NCBI GenBank assembly: GCA_900323505.1
Contig: OOIN01000031.1
Span: forward strand, 248,001 to 312,000
Length of the DNA: 64,000 bases
Source: Ustilago trichophora
Lineage: Eukaryota > Basidiomycota > Ustilaginomycetes > Ustilaginales > Ustilaginaceae
Direction of reading: 5' to 3'
Both the position numbers and the translations under genes were made by a program. Positions 40,765-49,248 of this stretch are shown in pieces (positions within the stretch are counted from its first letter, which is position 1; every line of letters begins with the position of its first letter). The notes below the pieces were generated by a model. It made no database searches and had not been told where the DNA came from. It was given only the letters and a program-made list of their open reading frames with translations.

Positions 40765-41180
40765 ACTGAAAACAAACAAAAAAAAGGAAAACCCTTTCAA
40801 ATCTTCCTCTCCCTTTCGACATCAACATACCTCCCCTTCACCACAACAAAGCATCCCCCATCCTGACATCTTCTCATCGTCAAAATATGCCCAACCCCAC
40901 CCTGTCCTCCCCTCTGATCGCAAGTGACAGCTGTAAAATTTTTTCTTACCACACACCAACCATGTACTTGTACCGATACCAAAATTCCATTTTCTCAAAC
41001 ACAGCATGATTCTACTACGTTCGGTAAAGAAGCATTCATAATGCTCTTCTACCGTGTCAACCAAACACAATCACGTACGCAGTTGGCTCTCCGAAAAGCA
41101 TCATCAAATACGGTACAATTCAAGATCCTGATGTATTGTCCATTTGCGACGTATGTCGATCGACTGTTGTCTGCCACATC
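40765..41180. other. Convergent 3' region between RPB9 and the Sel1-repeat gene
   Basis: About 415 bp, with an A-rich run right after the RPB9 stop (40765-40795) that is likely its 3' UTR. No gene is seen. Confidence 0.5.
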
Positions 41181-44021
41181 TTACTTGTACTTGTCCTTAT
41201 GAATCCAGCTCAACCCGACTGTATCATATCCGCCCTCCTCTGCCATCCTATAGTACATGGCTGCCTTCTTAAGATCCTTCTTACATCCCTTCCCGGCCGC
41301 ATACAGTGCACCCGCCTCTGCCTGCGCATCGGCATCACCCAGCTTGGCCGCGAGCTCAAAGTATTCCAGCGCCATCTGTTTGTCCATCTTGACGCCCCAT
41401 CCATAGCAAAAGCATTTACCAAGTTCATAGACGCTCAGCTTGAGCTCGCTCTTGATGGCCTTCAGCTCGGAATCGGTCTTCAGGGTTGTGGTGGACATCA
41501 TCTCGCCAGCGCGGGCAGCAGCCTTTTGAATCCAGGTGAAACCTTTGACAGGATCCTTGCGTGCTCCCCAACCCTCGCGTAGAGCCATACCGAACATGCA
41601 CATGCCGACGACGCAGCCGCCGTCCACTCGGGCAGAGCGTTCAAAGTAAAAGGCGGACCGGGCAAGATCGCCCTGTTCATGATAGGTGATGCCTTGCGAT
41701 AGGAAGTCTTCGGCTGAGGAAGGGCCGGTGCGCGTGTCGACTGCGGGTGAGGGGCGCGGTTTCGAGGCTAAGAGGTTTGGGTTGAGACCGAGGCCGGCGG
41801 GTGGAGCGGATGCAGTGGGTTGCATGTCGACTGAGATAGCTTGATTGGAGGGGAGGGCGGTGGACGACTTTGCGTTGCGCAGTAAGGGTGGTCGACTGTT
41901 GGAAGGTGTGTAGTTGGACGTGTCCTGCACGGGTTGAAGAGATCGGAATGACGACTGAGATGCTTTGGCTTGCACCGAGGGCTGTGTGCTGTTCCTCGGT
42001 GAGGCTTGCGTTGGTACCACAGAGGAGGGATCGCGCCATGTGGCGGCATTTTGAAGGGCTAGCGGATCGTGCGTGACACTACCAATCGACATGCGTGAAG
42101 TCATGACACTGCCAATGGTACTCGTGCTGTCACGTCGACTGCTGCCGTCCAAGCGCAGCGTCTCGACATCCAGATCGGAAACCATACTCTCCCTACCGTC
42201 TGCTCGTGCGATGGCCTCAGCGCGCTTCCGCCCAATGATGGGCCGGTCGACACCCTGGAAGTATTGGTTTGGGTCGGAATAGCCCATCGGATTCGGCCCT
42301 TCACTATTTGGTGTTCCAACCCCTGACGCTGCCGGCGGTGGCGGTGGTGGAGCCCGTCCAGCGGGATGTCCTGACGATCTAGGTCGGTGTGACCCAAGCG
42401 CACCGGCCGAAGCGCTGCGTGGGTTTGTCAATAGGCTTGATGGAGCCAAAGGCGTGCGCTTCTGCTCGCCCATGGCAGCAGACTGTTGCGGCGACATGGT
42501 CTCAACCTGTGCCGAGGTGGGAGTGGGCATCGAGACATAGCGTTGCTGACCAGGACGCACCGGCATCGAGTTCCGCAGTTGACCTCCGCTGACTTGGGAG
42601 GCTTCGGAGCCGGAAGGGCTTGGAGGGTAGACATAGACACGTGCAGTCGGCGGGCTGTCGTTGCTCTGCCTTCGCTCGTCACCGGTGATGGTCGAAGTCG
42701 AGGAAGTGGAGCGGTGGCCGAGGTAGCGGTCTGCCGACGCCATGGGTGTGCGATCGTGCAACTGTGCAGATTTGGGCTCAGCGTCGTAATCTCGTGTCTC
42801 GATTTGGGGCACAAAGCTGTGCCTGGCATCAGCATGGCCGTGTGAGAAGGTCGGCTGCTGCAGACGAGCGTTGTTGACAGGTGGTGGGACGGATCTTGTG
42901 AGGCTGACGACTTTTTCCTTGCTGGCGACTTGGCGAATGGCGGGTATCGATTCGGCACTGGATGTGCTCGCGTTTAGGTTTCGACTTGATGACCACGAGC
43001 CTGCCGGAGAGGCATGAGCGGCATGGTCGAGCTTCCACTGCTTGGCCACGGACGCGAGTCCACCACTTGACGTCAAAGGCCCACGACTGGGGTCGAGATC
43101 TATGCTGTGGACCATCGCGCCACTGTATTCACCATCAGCGTCATCGTTGTGGTCATCGCCGTATGCGCTCTCTTCGTACGCACTTTCCTCGTCGTCGGCG
43201 CGCGAAGCCCAAGCTCGACCCCATCTGCCGTCCTCACCAAACTCTGAACTGCGGACGGTATCTATCGAGGCTCTTCGCGACAACGAGGCATCCAGCGCGT
43301 CACCGGTGATCGAGTTGAACGAGATGTCAGAGGCGACCGAGTTGCGGAAAGCGTTGCTGAGAAGATGCGAGGACTGTCTCTGCCATGCTGCGTCTGGTTG
43401 GGTGGGCGTGTAAGAGTCACGGCTATCGTCGTAGGATGCCTTGTATCCTCGTTCGACCGTGAAAGAAGAAGCAGGTGTCGGCGATGTAGCTGGCAAAGAT
43501 GGCGCGGAACGTTGACTGCGGGAGAAGCTAGAACCGTGCTCTGACATCAAATTGACGCTGCGAATGCTCTGTGAATCGTCAAAGTCGTCTGGATCTGGCG
43601 AAGGCTGTACGGGTGGATTGCGGACCGAAGTCTTGCGAGAGAGTGCGGAAGCTCGCTCATAGATGCGATGACTTGATGCGTCGAAAGTGGCAGAGTTTGG
43701 GTCATTGGGTTCGAGTATGTCATGCTGCACCTGTTTGCCGCGCTTGACGAGAAGCTCTAGCGGCGAGAGACCTGCTGTGGAGCCAGCTCCAGATTCAGGT
43801 GGTGATGGTTGATGTGCTCGAGGCAGCTTGTTCCAAGAGGAAGGGTCAGTGGAGGAGGAAGATGCGCCTCGGTCCGAGAGGGATGGGCTTGTCGATGGCG
43901 TATGTGCACCTTCTTGAGCTGAAGTTACAGAAGATGCGGAACCGTTAGAGGAGCCATGCGAGCCTGTGGAGAAGGAACGCACGGCCGAGGTGCCGTACGA
44001 AGCTGGTTGAAGGCGATTCAT
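41181..44021 (-). CDS. Sel1-repeat protein, Dsf2/Chs4-like
   Basis: A 946-residue protein. The first 770 residues are disordered, Ser/Pro/Arg-rich, with a polyproline patch (RAPPPPPPAASG). The C-terminal 170 residues form Sel1/TPR-like repeats: QGDLARSAFYFERSARVDGG, MCMFGMALREGWGARKDPVKG, LGKCFCYGWGVKMDKQMALE and AGALYAAGKGCKKDLKKAAM. It ends GLSWIHKDKYK, which recalls the ending of the fungal Dsf2 family. Sel1 proteins of fungi (for example Chs4/Skt5, an activator of chitin synthase) act as cortical adaptors; unlike Skt5 there is no clear C-terminal CaaX. The ATG at 44021 is used because the upstream extension begins with TTG only. The Sel1 fold is certain; the subfamily is inferred. Confidence 0.75.
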   Translation of the reverse strand: MNRLQPASYGTSAVRSFSTGSHGSSNGSASSVTSAQEGAHTPSTSPSLSDRGASSSSTDPSSWNKLPRAHQPSPPESGAGSTAGLSPLELLVKRGKQVQHDILEPNDPNSATFDASSHRIYERASALSRKTSVRNPPVQPSPDPDDFDDSQSIRSVNLMSEHGSSFSRSQRSAPSLPATSPTPASSFTVERGYKASYDDSRDSYTPTQPDAAWQRQSSHLLSNAFRNSVASDISFNSITGDALDASLSRRASIDTVRSSEFGEDGRWGRAWASRADDEESAYEESAYGDDHNDDADGEYSGAMVHSIDLDPSRGPLTSSGGLASVAKQWKLDHAAHASPAGSWSSSRNLNASTSSAESIPAIRQVASKEKVVSLTRSVPPPVNNARLQQPTFSHGHADARHSFVPQIETRDYDAEPKSAQLHDRTPMASADRYLGHRSTSSTSTITGDERRQSNDSPPTARVYVYPPSPSGSEASQVSGGQLRNSMPVRPGQQRYVSMPTPTSAQVETMSPQQSAAMGEQKRTPLAPSSLLTNPRSASAGALGSHRPRSSGHPAGRAPPPPPPAASGVGTPNSEGPNPMGYSDPNQYFQGVDRPIIGRKRAEAIARADGRESMVSDLDVETLRLDGSSRRDSTSTIGSVMTSRMSIGSVTHDPLALQNAATWRDPSSVVPTQASPRNSTQPSVQAKASQSSFRSLQPVQDTSNYTPSNSRPPLLRNAKSSTALPSNQAISVDMQPTASAPPAGLGLNPNLLASKPRPSPAVDTRTGPSSAEDFLSQGITYHEQGDLARSAFYFERSARVDGGCVVGMCMFGMALREGWGARKDPVKGFTWIQKAAARAGEMMSTTTLKTDSELKAIKSELKLSVYELGKCFCYGWGVKMDKQMALEYFELAAKLGDADAQAEAGALYAAGKGCKKDLKKAAMYYRMAEEGGYDTVGLSWIHKDKYK

Positions 44022-44772
44022 GTTGGGTCGAAGGGTGTCGGCTGACGTAGAGAATGGAGCAGCTCGGGCGGTGCTCAAAGGTGAAATAATGCAGGATCAC
44101 CTTGGTCGAGCTCGCTGAGGTGTTGGTAGTGCGTGTGACTAGTAGACCGTGTGTACGAGGGGCGATAGGTGACAGTCAGGAATCGTCGCGCATCCCGTCG
44201 CCCTGGTGGAGTTGTTGAGAAAGGGAGATTTGGATCTTCGACGCTGATCTTGTGTGTATGTGTGCTGATGCGTGTGATTCGAGGATGATGATGATGAAGA
44301 GTGGGCGTGTGAAGGGCTGGATCCCACCGCAGATGATGTGGTAGCGTGGGAAAGGAGCGGATCGTGATGAAATGACTTTACTTTTCCCTCCCAAAGCCAG
44401 AGCAGGCACAAGGACCCTTAGGGCGACCGGAATGCAGAGGATGCATCCGATCCTCTGGTTCGCCCCTGGTGAGCTGCTGCTGCATTTGTGCGTCGGTCGA
44501 TCTTGTGCGCGTGCGCGTGTGTTTGTGTTTGTGTGTGTGTGTGCTTGTGCACCCTCAGCTTTATTTTTTGGTCATTGTGAGTTTTCTTTTTTGGCTGTGT
44601 ACTGTACAGTACTGTGCAGTAAGCTTGTGTGTGCGTGTGTGTCTCGGTGTGGCCGTGTCGCAGTATTAGCGTGGACCCTGGATCCCCGAGACTCTTCTAC
44701 TCTAGCCGCCATTTGCGTTCCATAGAAGAAAAGAAAAAAGACAAAAAAAAAGAAAAGAAAAAAAAAGAAAAG
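44022..44772. promoter_or_regulatory. Promoter of the Sel1 gene up to the transposon insertion
   Basis: About 750 bp. It contains GT-rich microsatellite sequence (about 44513-44560), a palindromic GTACTGTACAGTACTG array (44599-44621) and a purine run (about 44725-44772) that ends exactly at the transposon boundary. No gene is supported. Confidence 0.5.
44599..44621. repeat. GTACTGTACAGTAC palindromic array
   Basis: Same TACTG/CAGTA unit as the arrays at 26368, 26822 and 30074. Here it forms a perfect palindrome (GTACTGTACAGTAC) plus one degenerate copy (TGTGCAGTA). Confidence 0.6.
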
Positions 44773-44773
44773 G

Positions 44774-44775
44774 TA
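44774..44775. other. TA target-site duplication, left
   Basis: The dinucleotide TA directly before the left terminal repeat, matched by TA at 47328-47329. Confidence 0.8.
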
Positions 44776-44963
44776 ACGTAGTTCACGTAGATGTGGAAAT
44801 CACGTAGATGTGGAAAATTTGGACCCCGGGGGATTGCCTGGTACTCTGAAAATTCAAAATTTTGAGGCAGCAGCTCCACTATCAATTTAGTACTAGGCAA
44901 TCCCCCTCCCTGGGGGACTTGTCTATTTTGACTGTTTTTCTGCCGCTCAGAGGCAAGTCCCCC
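44776..44963 (+). repeat. Left terminal inverted repeat (188 bp)
   Basis: Matches the reverse complement of 47140-47327 at every position read. Near the outer end a direct repeat CACGTAGATGTGGA occurs twice (about 44788-44801 and 44806-44819), a probable transposase binding site. The inner end stops at CCCCC before the sequences diverge. Confidence 0.92.
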
Positions 44964-45308
44964 AGGGAAGTCAGAATTTTGAAAATTTCAAGGCAGCACA
45001 GCCACTATCAAAATTGGCAGAGTCAACTTGTCCTCCGTGATAGCATCATTCATCTCACACCTCACCCATGGCATTGATCAACACAATTCATTGCATCAAC
45101 TGGCTACAGAAATGGTGGCATGCGTGGAAGGAGGGGCCCTTGCTGCTGCCAACTTGGAAAAGGTGGCTCAAGGGGGATGGCACTAGAGCTTGCCTGGGGC
45201 AGTGACAGAGGTGGCACCATGATCATCTGATCAGAACCCGGGAATGGTGGTGGCGGCTGAACAGGCCAGAAGCTTGGCAGTTGACTGCTTGTTGGAAAGA
45301 CAGGCTCC

Positions 45309-47036
45309 TCATCTGATTCTTGAGACTCTTGCACTGCCATTGGGGCCAGTGAGGGCAACACTTGCTTGCTCTTGGCCCGTTGCTTGCCTCTTGCCTTGCA
45401 TGCTCTTGGCCCGTTGCTTGCCTCTTGCCTTGCATGCTAGCTTCTCAGCCTCTTTCCTTGCCTGTTCTTCCTGCTGTGCTATCAACCGTGGTAAGTCACT
45501 TTGATGTAGCACACGTGCTTGGGACAGCCGGTTCATATCCCCAGGGAGGGCATTGCGCTTGTTTGCATGTGCTGCTGTGAGCTCCTGGATCCGGGCCTGG
45601 TCAATGACTTGCTGGTTGAAGAGACGATCAACAAACTTCTCAAACTTCTTGGTCCACATGCGCTGTTGACGGTGAGAGTAAGCAAGTGATGCCTGTTCCT
45701 CCTCTTGACGTTGATGAAGGGTTGATAGCAGCTGCGCCATGAGCTTCTTGGCCTCTTCTGATGTTGATGGTGTTGGTGTGTCTTCTGGTTGCGGAGCTGA
45801 GGAGGGTGGCGTGGAGTCACGGTGCCAAGCTGGCATGTGTCTGAGGACTTTTTCGCGGTTTATCACTGTGTCAATCCCTACATCTTTGAAAGCCTTTGTT
45901 GCAGCACTGCCAGTGATAACCCGCCTGGCCTTGACATACATCTTCAGGAAGTCCTTCTTACCAATGCTAAGATTGGCACCGGCAAACTTGTCTACTTCTG
46001 CAGTGAAGGCATTCTGCAATGGACCAAAGATTGAGACATTGAGTGGTTGAAGGAGATGAGTGGCATGTGGAGGCAGGCAGAGGCAGATGATGCGGAAGTC
46101 CCAAGCTTGCTGTATGAATTCCAAGGTTACATGTGAGCCATGGCCATCCAAAATAAGCAGACGGTAATTGCCTTGTGCCTTCTGTTGTGTGTGCTTGTTG
46201 AAGCAATCCTTGAGCCATTCCAGACCAAGATCATTGTCTGTCCAGCCATTTGGACTTGTTGCAAAGGTCCAGTCCTTGGCCTCCAAGTGATCACGGTACC
46301 ATCCTTGTATGTGATTCTTCCCTCTGTAAATCACCATAGGAAGAGGTGGAGTTCCCCGTGCACCAATGCACTCAATGACTGTGATGGTCTCCCGTGTCCC
46401 TGGATGTGATCTGAAGCGCCGCCTCTTCCCATCCTCCTTTGGTATAATGATGCTGCGGGCCTGACTCTGACCAATTAGGAACCCAGTTTCGTCCATGTTG
46501 TAGATATTTTGAGGTACGATGTTGTATTCTGCAATAGTCTGTTCAAGAAGATCAAAGTACGCTTCCACTACTGCAGGATCACCAGCAAGGACCCTCTGCA
46601 CATCCATGATGCGGGAGTAGTAGCCTCTTAGCCCAGGATGCCGCTGTTTGAAGGCTGAGACCCAATTCAATCCAAGCTGAGCGTCATTGTTGTTGGTTTG
46701 CTGCCGCAACAGTTGCTCCGCTAATTGTCTTAGTTCCTTGGGGGTGACCGGGAAGCCAAAGTCTGCTTGCTTGCGTATGTGCTGAACCAGGACATCCTCT
46801 GTTCCTGGTGAAAGGATTTGTAGATCTTGGAAGGCCTCAGAGCGGCTCTTCTTCCCTTGCTTCCGGTTGTAAAGTGTCTTGTAGGGGACATGGTGGTGTT
46901 CCGCTGCTGCTCTGAGACTTTTGAAGCGGCCTTGATCCACAGCAAGCAGTGCAGCCTGGATCTGTTCTTCCCTCTGATCCCTCTCTGACTTCAGCTGAGT
47001 CCTAGCAACCTTCTTCCTTGGTGAAATGTTGACCAT
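45309..47036 (-). CDS. Pogo/Fot1-type DDE transposase, third catalytic Asp apparently Asn
   Basis: A 575-residue transposase from the ATG at 47036; the frame extends to 47126 only with a TTG. Order of parts: N-terminal psq-type helix-turn-helix (about 25-60; FKSLRAAAEHHHVPYKTLYN), a CENP-B-type second DNA-binding domain (about 75-130; ending GLNWVSAFKQRHP), then the DDE core with NMDETGFLIG (first Asp) and LLILDGHGSH (second Asp). The third acidic residue is expected in the motif QPLD, 36 residues further on. This copy reads LLQPLNVSIFGPL, encoded AAT instead of GAT, so strand-transfer activity is doubtful. A C-terminal helical, Gln/Arg-rich region follows. Its end is altered by a 34-bp tandem duplication in the DNA (45367-45434). 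Not related to neighbouring genes. Confidence 0.92.
   Translation of the reverse strand: MVNISPRKKVARTQLKSERDQREEQIQAALLAVDQGRFKSLRAAAEHHHVPYKTLYNRKQGKKSRSEAFQDLQILSPGTEDVLVQHIRKQADFGFPVTPKELRQLAEQLLRQQTNNNDAQLGLNWVSAFKQRHPGLRGYYSRIMDVQRVLAGDPAVVEAYFDLLEQTIAEYNIVPQNIYNMDETGFLIGQSQARSIIIPKEDGKRRRFRSHPGTRETITVIECIGARGTPPLPMVIYRGKNHIQGWYRDHLEAKDWTFATSPNGWTDNDLGLEWLKDCFNKHTQQKAQGNYRLLILDGHGSHVTLEFIQQAWDFRIICLCLPPHATHLLQPLNVSIFGPLQNAFTAEVDKFAGANLSIGKKDFLKMYVKARRVITGSAATKAFKDVGIDTVINREKVLRHMPAWHRDSTPPSSAPQPEDTPTPSTSEEAKKLMAQLLSTLHQRQEEEQASLAYSHRQQRMWTKKFEKFVDRLFNQQVIDQARIQELTAAHANKRNALPGDMNRLSQARVLHQSDLPRLIAQQEEQARKEAEKLACKARGKQRAKSMQGKRQATGQEQASVALTGPNGSARVSRIR
45367..45434. repeat. 34-bp tandem duplication in the transposase 3' end
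   Basis: Two identical head-to-tail 34-bp copies (45367-45400 and 45401-45434), each starting TGCTCTTGGCCCG. Because 34 is not a multiple of 3, the duplication shifts the frame of the last residues of the transposase. Confidence 0.85.
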
Positions 47037-47139
47037 TGATGCAATGAGAGCTGGTTGATGATGGTGGTTATGACGTGTTGGAGATGAGGAAGTGTGAGTG
47101 GGAAATTGACTGATTTGCTGCCTCAATTTTTTTGGTGGA

Positions 47140-47327
47140 GGGGGACTTGCCTCTGAGCGGCAGAAAAACAGTCAAAATAGACAAGTCCCCCAGGGAGGGG
47201 GATTGCCTAGTACTAAATTGATAGTGGAGCTGCTGCCTCAAAATTTTGAATTTTCAGAGTACCAGGCAATCCCCCGGGGTCCAAATTTTCCACATCTACG
47301 TGATTTCCACATCTACGTGAACTACGT
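47140..47327 (-). repeat. Right terminal inverted repeat (188 bp)
   Basis: Perfect inverted copy of the left repeat, ending CATCTACGTGAACTACGT and then the TA duplication. Confidence 0.92.
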
Positions 47328-47329
47328 TA
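47328..47329. other. TA target-site duplication, right
   Basis: The dinucleotide TA directly after the right terminal repeat. Confidence 0.8.
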
Positions 47330-47910
47330 CGCATGATTCCGCACCGAAGCAAAACCAGAGCGCGCGTAACTTAGTTAGGCAGCCACACAACGCCTTGCGC
47401 CCACAAATCTCACTCTTTTGCACGACATCGTTCTGTCCTGGGCAGATTTGCATCCGCTTGCTTCCTCAAAGCTTTCAACAAAAAGCCGATCGCCAAGTGC
47501 GAAGCTTGATTCAATCGACTGCTTATTGGTTGTCAAGAAACGGGGCATGTGATCAACGCGCTGGCTTGAGAATGCAGCTCCGTCTGTCGGTCCCGCCAGA
47601 TTTGCATTACGCTTCTCAATCAAGCAGGATCCTGACCCGAAAACTTTGCTGTCTCAACAACTGGCTGCGCAGGGCCATGCTGGCGATGCGTAGGTACCAG
47701 CATCTAATTATCCTGTAAAGTGAGCTCCATTTTCATACTTTGTCAACACCGATGATGTCCATGTGAGCCATTCCGAATATCTGTGCGCTCGCACCTACGC
47801 CAGCCGCGTGAGAGTAGGGGAATTTGTCACATGTGTATTGAAGGTTCAACCTCGAAGAAGGATATGGGTATATGAGGTTGCCAAACTGCATCCATCTGAG
47901 ACTCGGCCGA
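47330..47910. other. Intergenic region between the transposon and MED7
   Basis: About 580 bp holding the 3' flank of MED7. No gene or repeat is recognised; the frames through it are short and without motifs. Confidence 0.5.
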
Positions 47911-49011
47911 TCAGCTGTCGCTCTGCCTAGCCAGCATGCTCTTGAGCTCCTGTACACGCGAGCGCATGCTTGCACATCGACTGTCGACACAAAACATACA
48001 ACGCGAAATCCAAATCAGCTATCAAGAACGCCTCCCCTATCATCCGCCTTTGAGTGGCACTTACTCTTTGATCAGTTGCGTCTCTTGCTTCCGCCTCTCG
48101 AGCTGCATCTGCATGATCAGCTTGAGCGTTTCTTTGGCTTGCACTGGCCTCAGCTCGTTGATCAAGAATTGCATGTTGACCACTACATTTTGCATGTGTT
48201 TCAGTCGATCTTTTGCTTCTGTCGACTGGGTCCAGAATCCAGGGTTGGTCGCCATTTGCTGTTGTTGCTGTTCGGGGGTGAGACTTGGATCTGGTACAGC
48301 GGGTACCCAGACGTCGTATGGTTGAGCTGGTTTCAGTAGGTCTGCTGTGATCTCGCGATACGTTTGCAGCAGTGTTTGCAATAATGTGAGCAAAAGCTGT
48401 TTGCGATCCGTGCCTTCGAGCGGATAGAGCACCGGAATGCCTAGCTGTTCCAATGTCGGCGTCACATCTGGAATCGGCCATAGTTGACCAAAAACCGTGT
48501 AGCCACCGTCTTCTTCGATCCAGTCTATGTTTGGAGGCTCGAGTTCTTTCTTCAAATCAAAGTCCGGCAACTCGAGTGTTGTTGTTTCTGTGACTTCTTC
48601 TCCAACGGGTGCCATGTCGATGTCAAGTCCTACCTCGTGCTCGGCCCGCTTTGCGCTGTCAACACTCTGTCGAAGAATCTCGTTTTGCCTCTCGAGCCTC
48701 TGTGATGGTGCAAGCTCTTCCCATGGCGCCTCGCCTTCTGCCAGCTTGTGCGAATTGAGGATCTCGAGATACCTGAGGTTGCGCTTTGTAAACTTTTTGT
48801 AGATCTGCGGTGGTGGTGGGAAGAACGATGTGCTGATTTGATTCGAGTTTGATGGTCCGGCTGCGACCGCATCGGTTGATTCCTCCTGATGCTGTGCACC
48901 AGCGTCTTGGTGTTCTGCATTCATGCTGGCTTCGAGAGGCGAGGTAAGATGATGGCTTGATTGCAACCAGAAGGAATGCGGAATCTGGCCATGTTGCTGT
49001 TGGAATTGCAT
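47911..49011 (-). CDS. MED7: Mediator complex subunit 7 (MED7), spliced
   Basis: A middle-module Mediator subunit that pairs with MED21 and MED31. Coding exons are 49011-48065 and 47980-47911, giving 338 residues. Landmarks: [14 protein letters not shown] and NLRYLEILN near the N-terminus; [20 protein letters not shown] and LGIPVLYP, the MED7 signature; then [17 protein letters not shown] and [20 protein letters not shown], the helical C-terminal half. Without splicing the frame stops right at a perfect donor (GA|GTAAGT). Removing the 84-nt intron (48064-47981, acceptor TCGACAG) continues the helix as [18 protein letters not shown] and stops normally, as coiled-coil MED7 tails do. The ATG at 49011 is used; upstream only TTG is in frame. 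Residues 20-50 are Gln/Ser-rich. Divergent from SER1. Confidence 0.87.
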
Positions 49012-49248
49012 GGCCGTGCGCCCAGAATTCCCGAGATCCGATTTCAAAGCAAATTCATGTTATCGCGCCGATACAGTACAGTTGTGAGGCGTTGCGAAGC
49101 TTCTCAAACTGTGCGGAATGGAATCCCTTTCGAGTCACGGACCGGCTGCCACACAACTCTCTCAAATTTGGCCACACAAAGCATTCGCATCCACCATCGG
49201 CCCCATCACCAATCGTCCTCACCACACACCAACCTACTTCTTTCAAAT
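49012..49248. promoter_or_regulatory. Divergent promoter between MED7 and SER1
   Basis: A compact 237-bp region serving both genes. A TACAGTACAG copy lies at 49072-49081, related to the arrays seen elsewhere in the window. Confidence 0.5.

Larger units (their letters stand above)
44776..47327. mobile_element. Pogo/Fot1-type DNA transposon (2552 bp)
   Basis: A complete cut-and-paste element: 188-bp perfect terminal inverted repeats (44776-44963 and 47140-47327), flanked on both sides by TA (44774-44775 and 47328-47329), the target duplication typical of the Tc1/mariner-pogo superfamily. It encodes one minus-strand transposase. Element ends read ACGTAGTTCACGTAGATG inward. Identity of the two long repeats without a mismatch implies recent insertion or ongoing conversion. 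It lies between the Sel1-gene promoter and the MED7 3' end and interrupts no recognisable gene. Confidence 0.93.

Noticed and set aside
44697..44900. Small frame repeated at both ends of the transposon (also at 47203)
   Set aside because: It is simply the terminal inverted repeat translated twice; there is no evidence of a second transposon gene.
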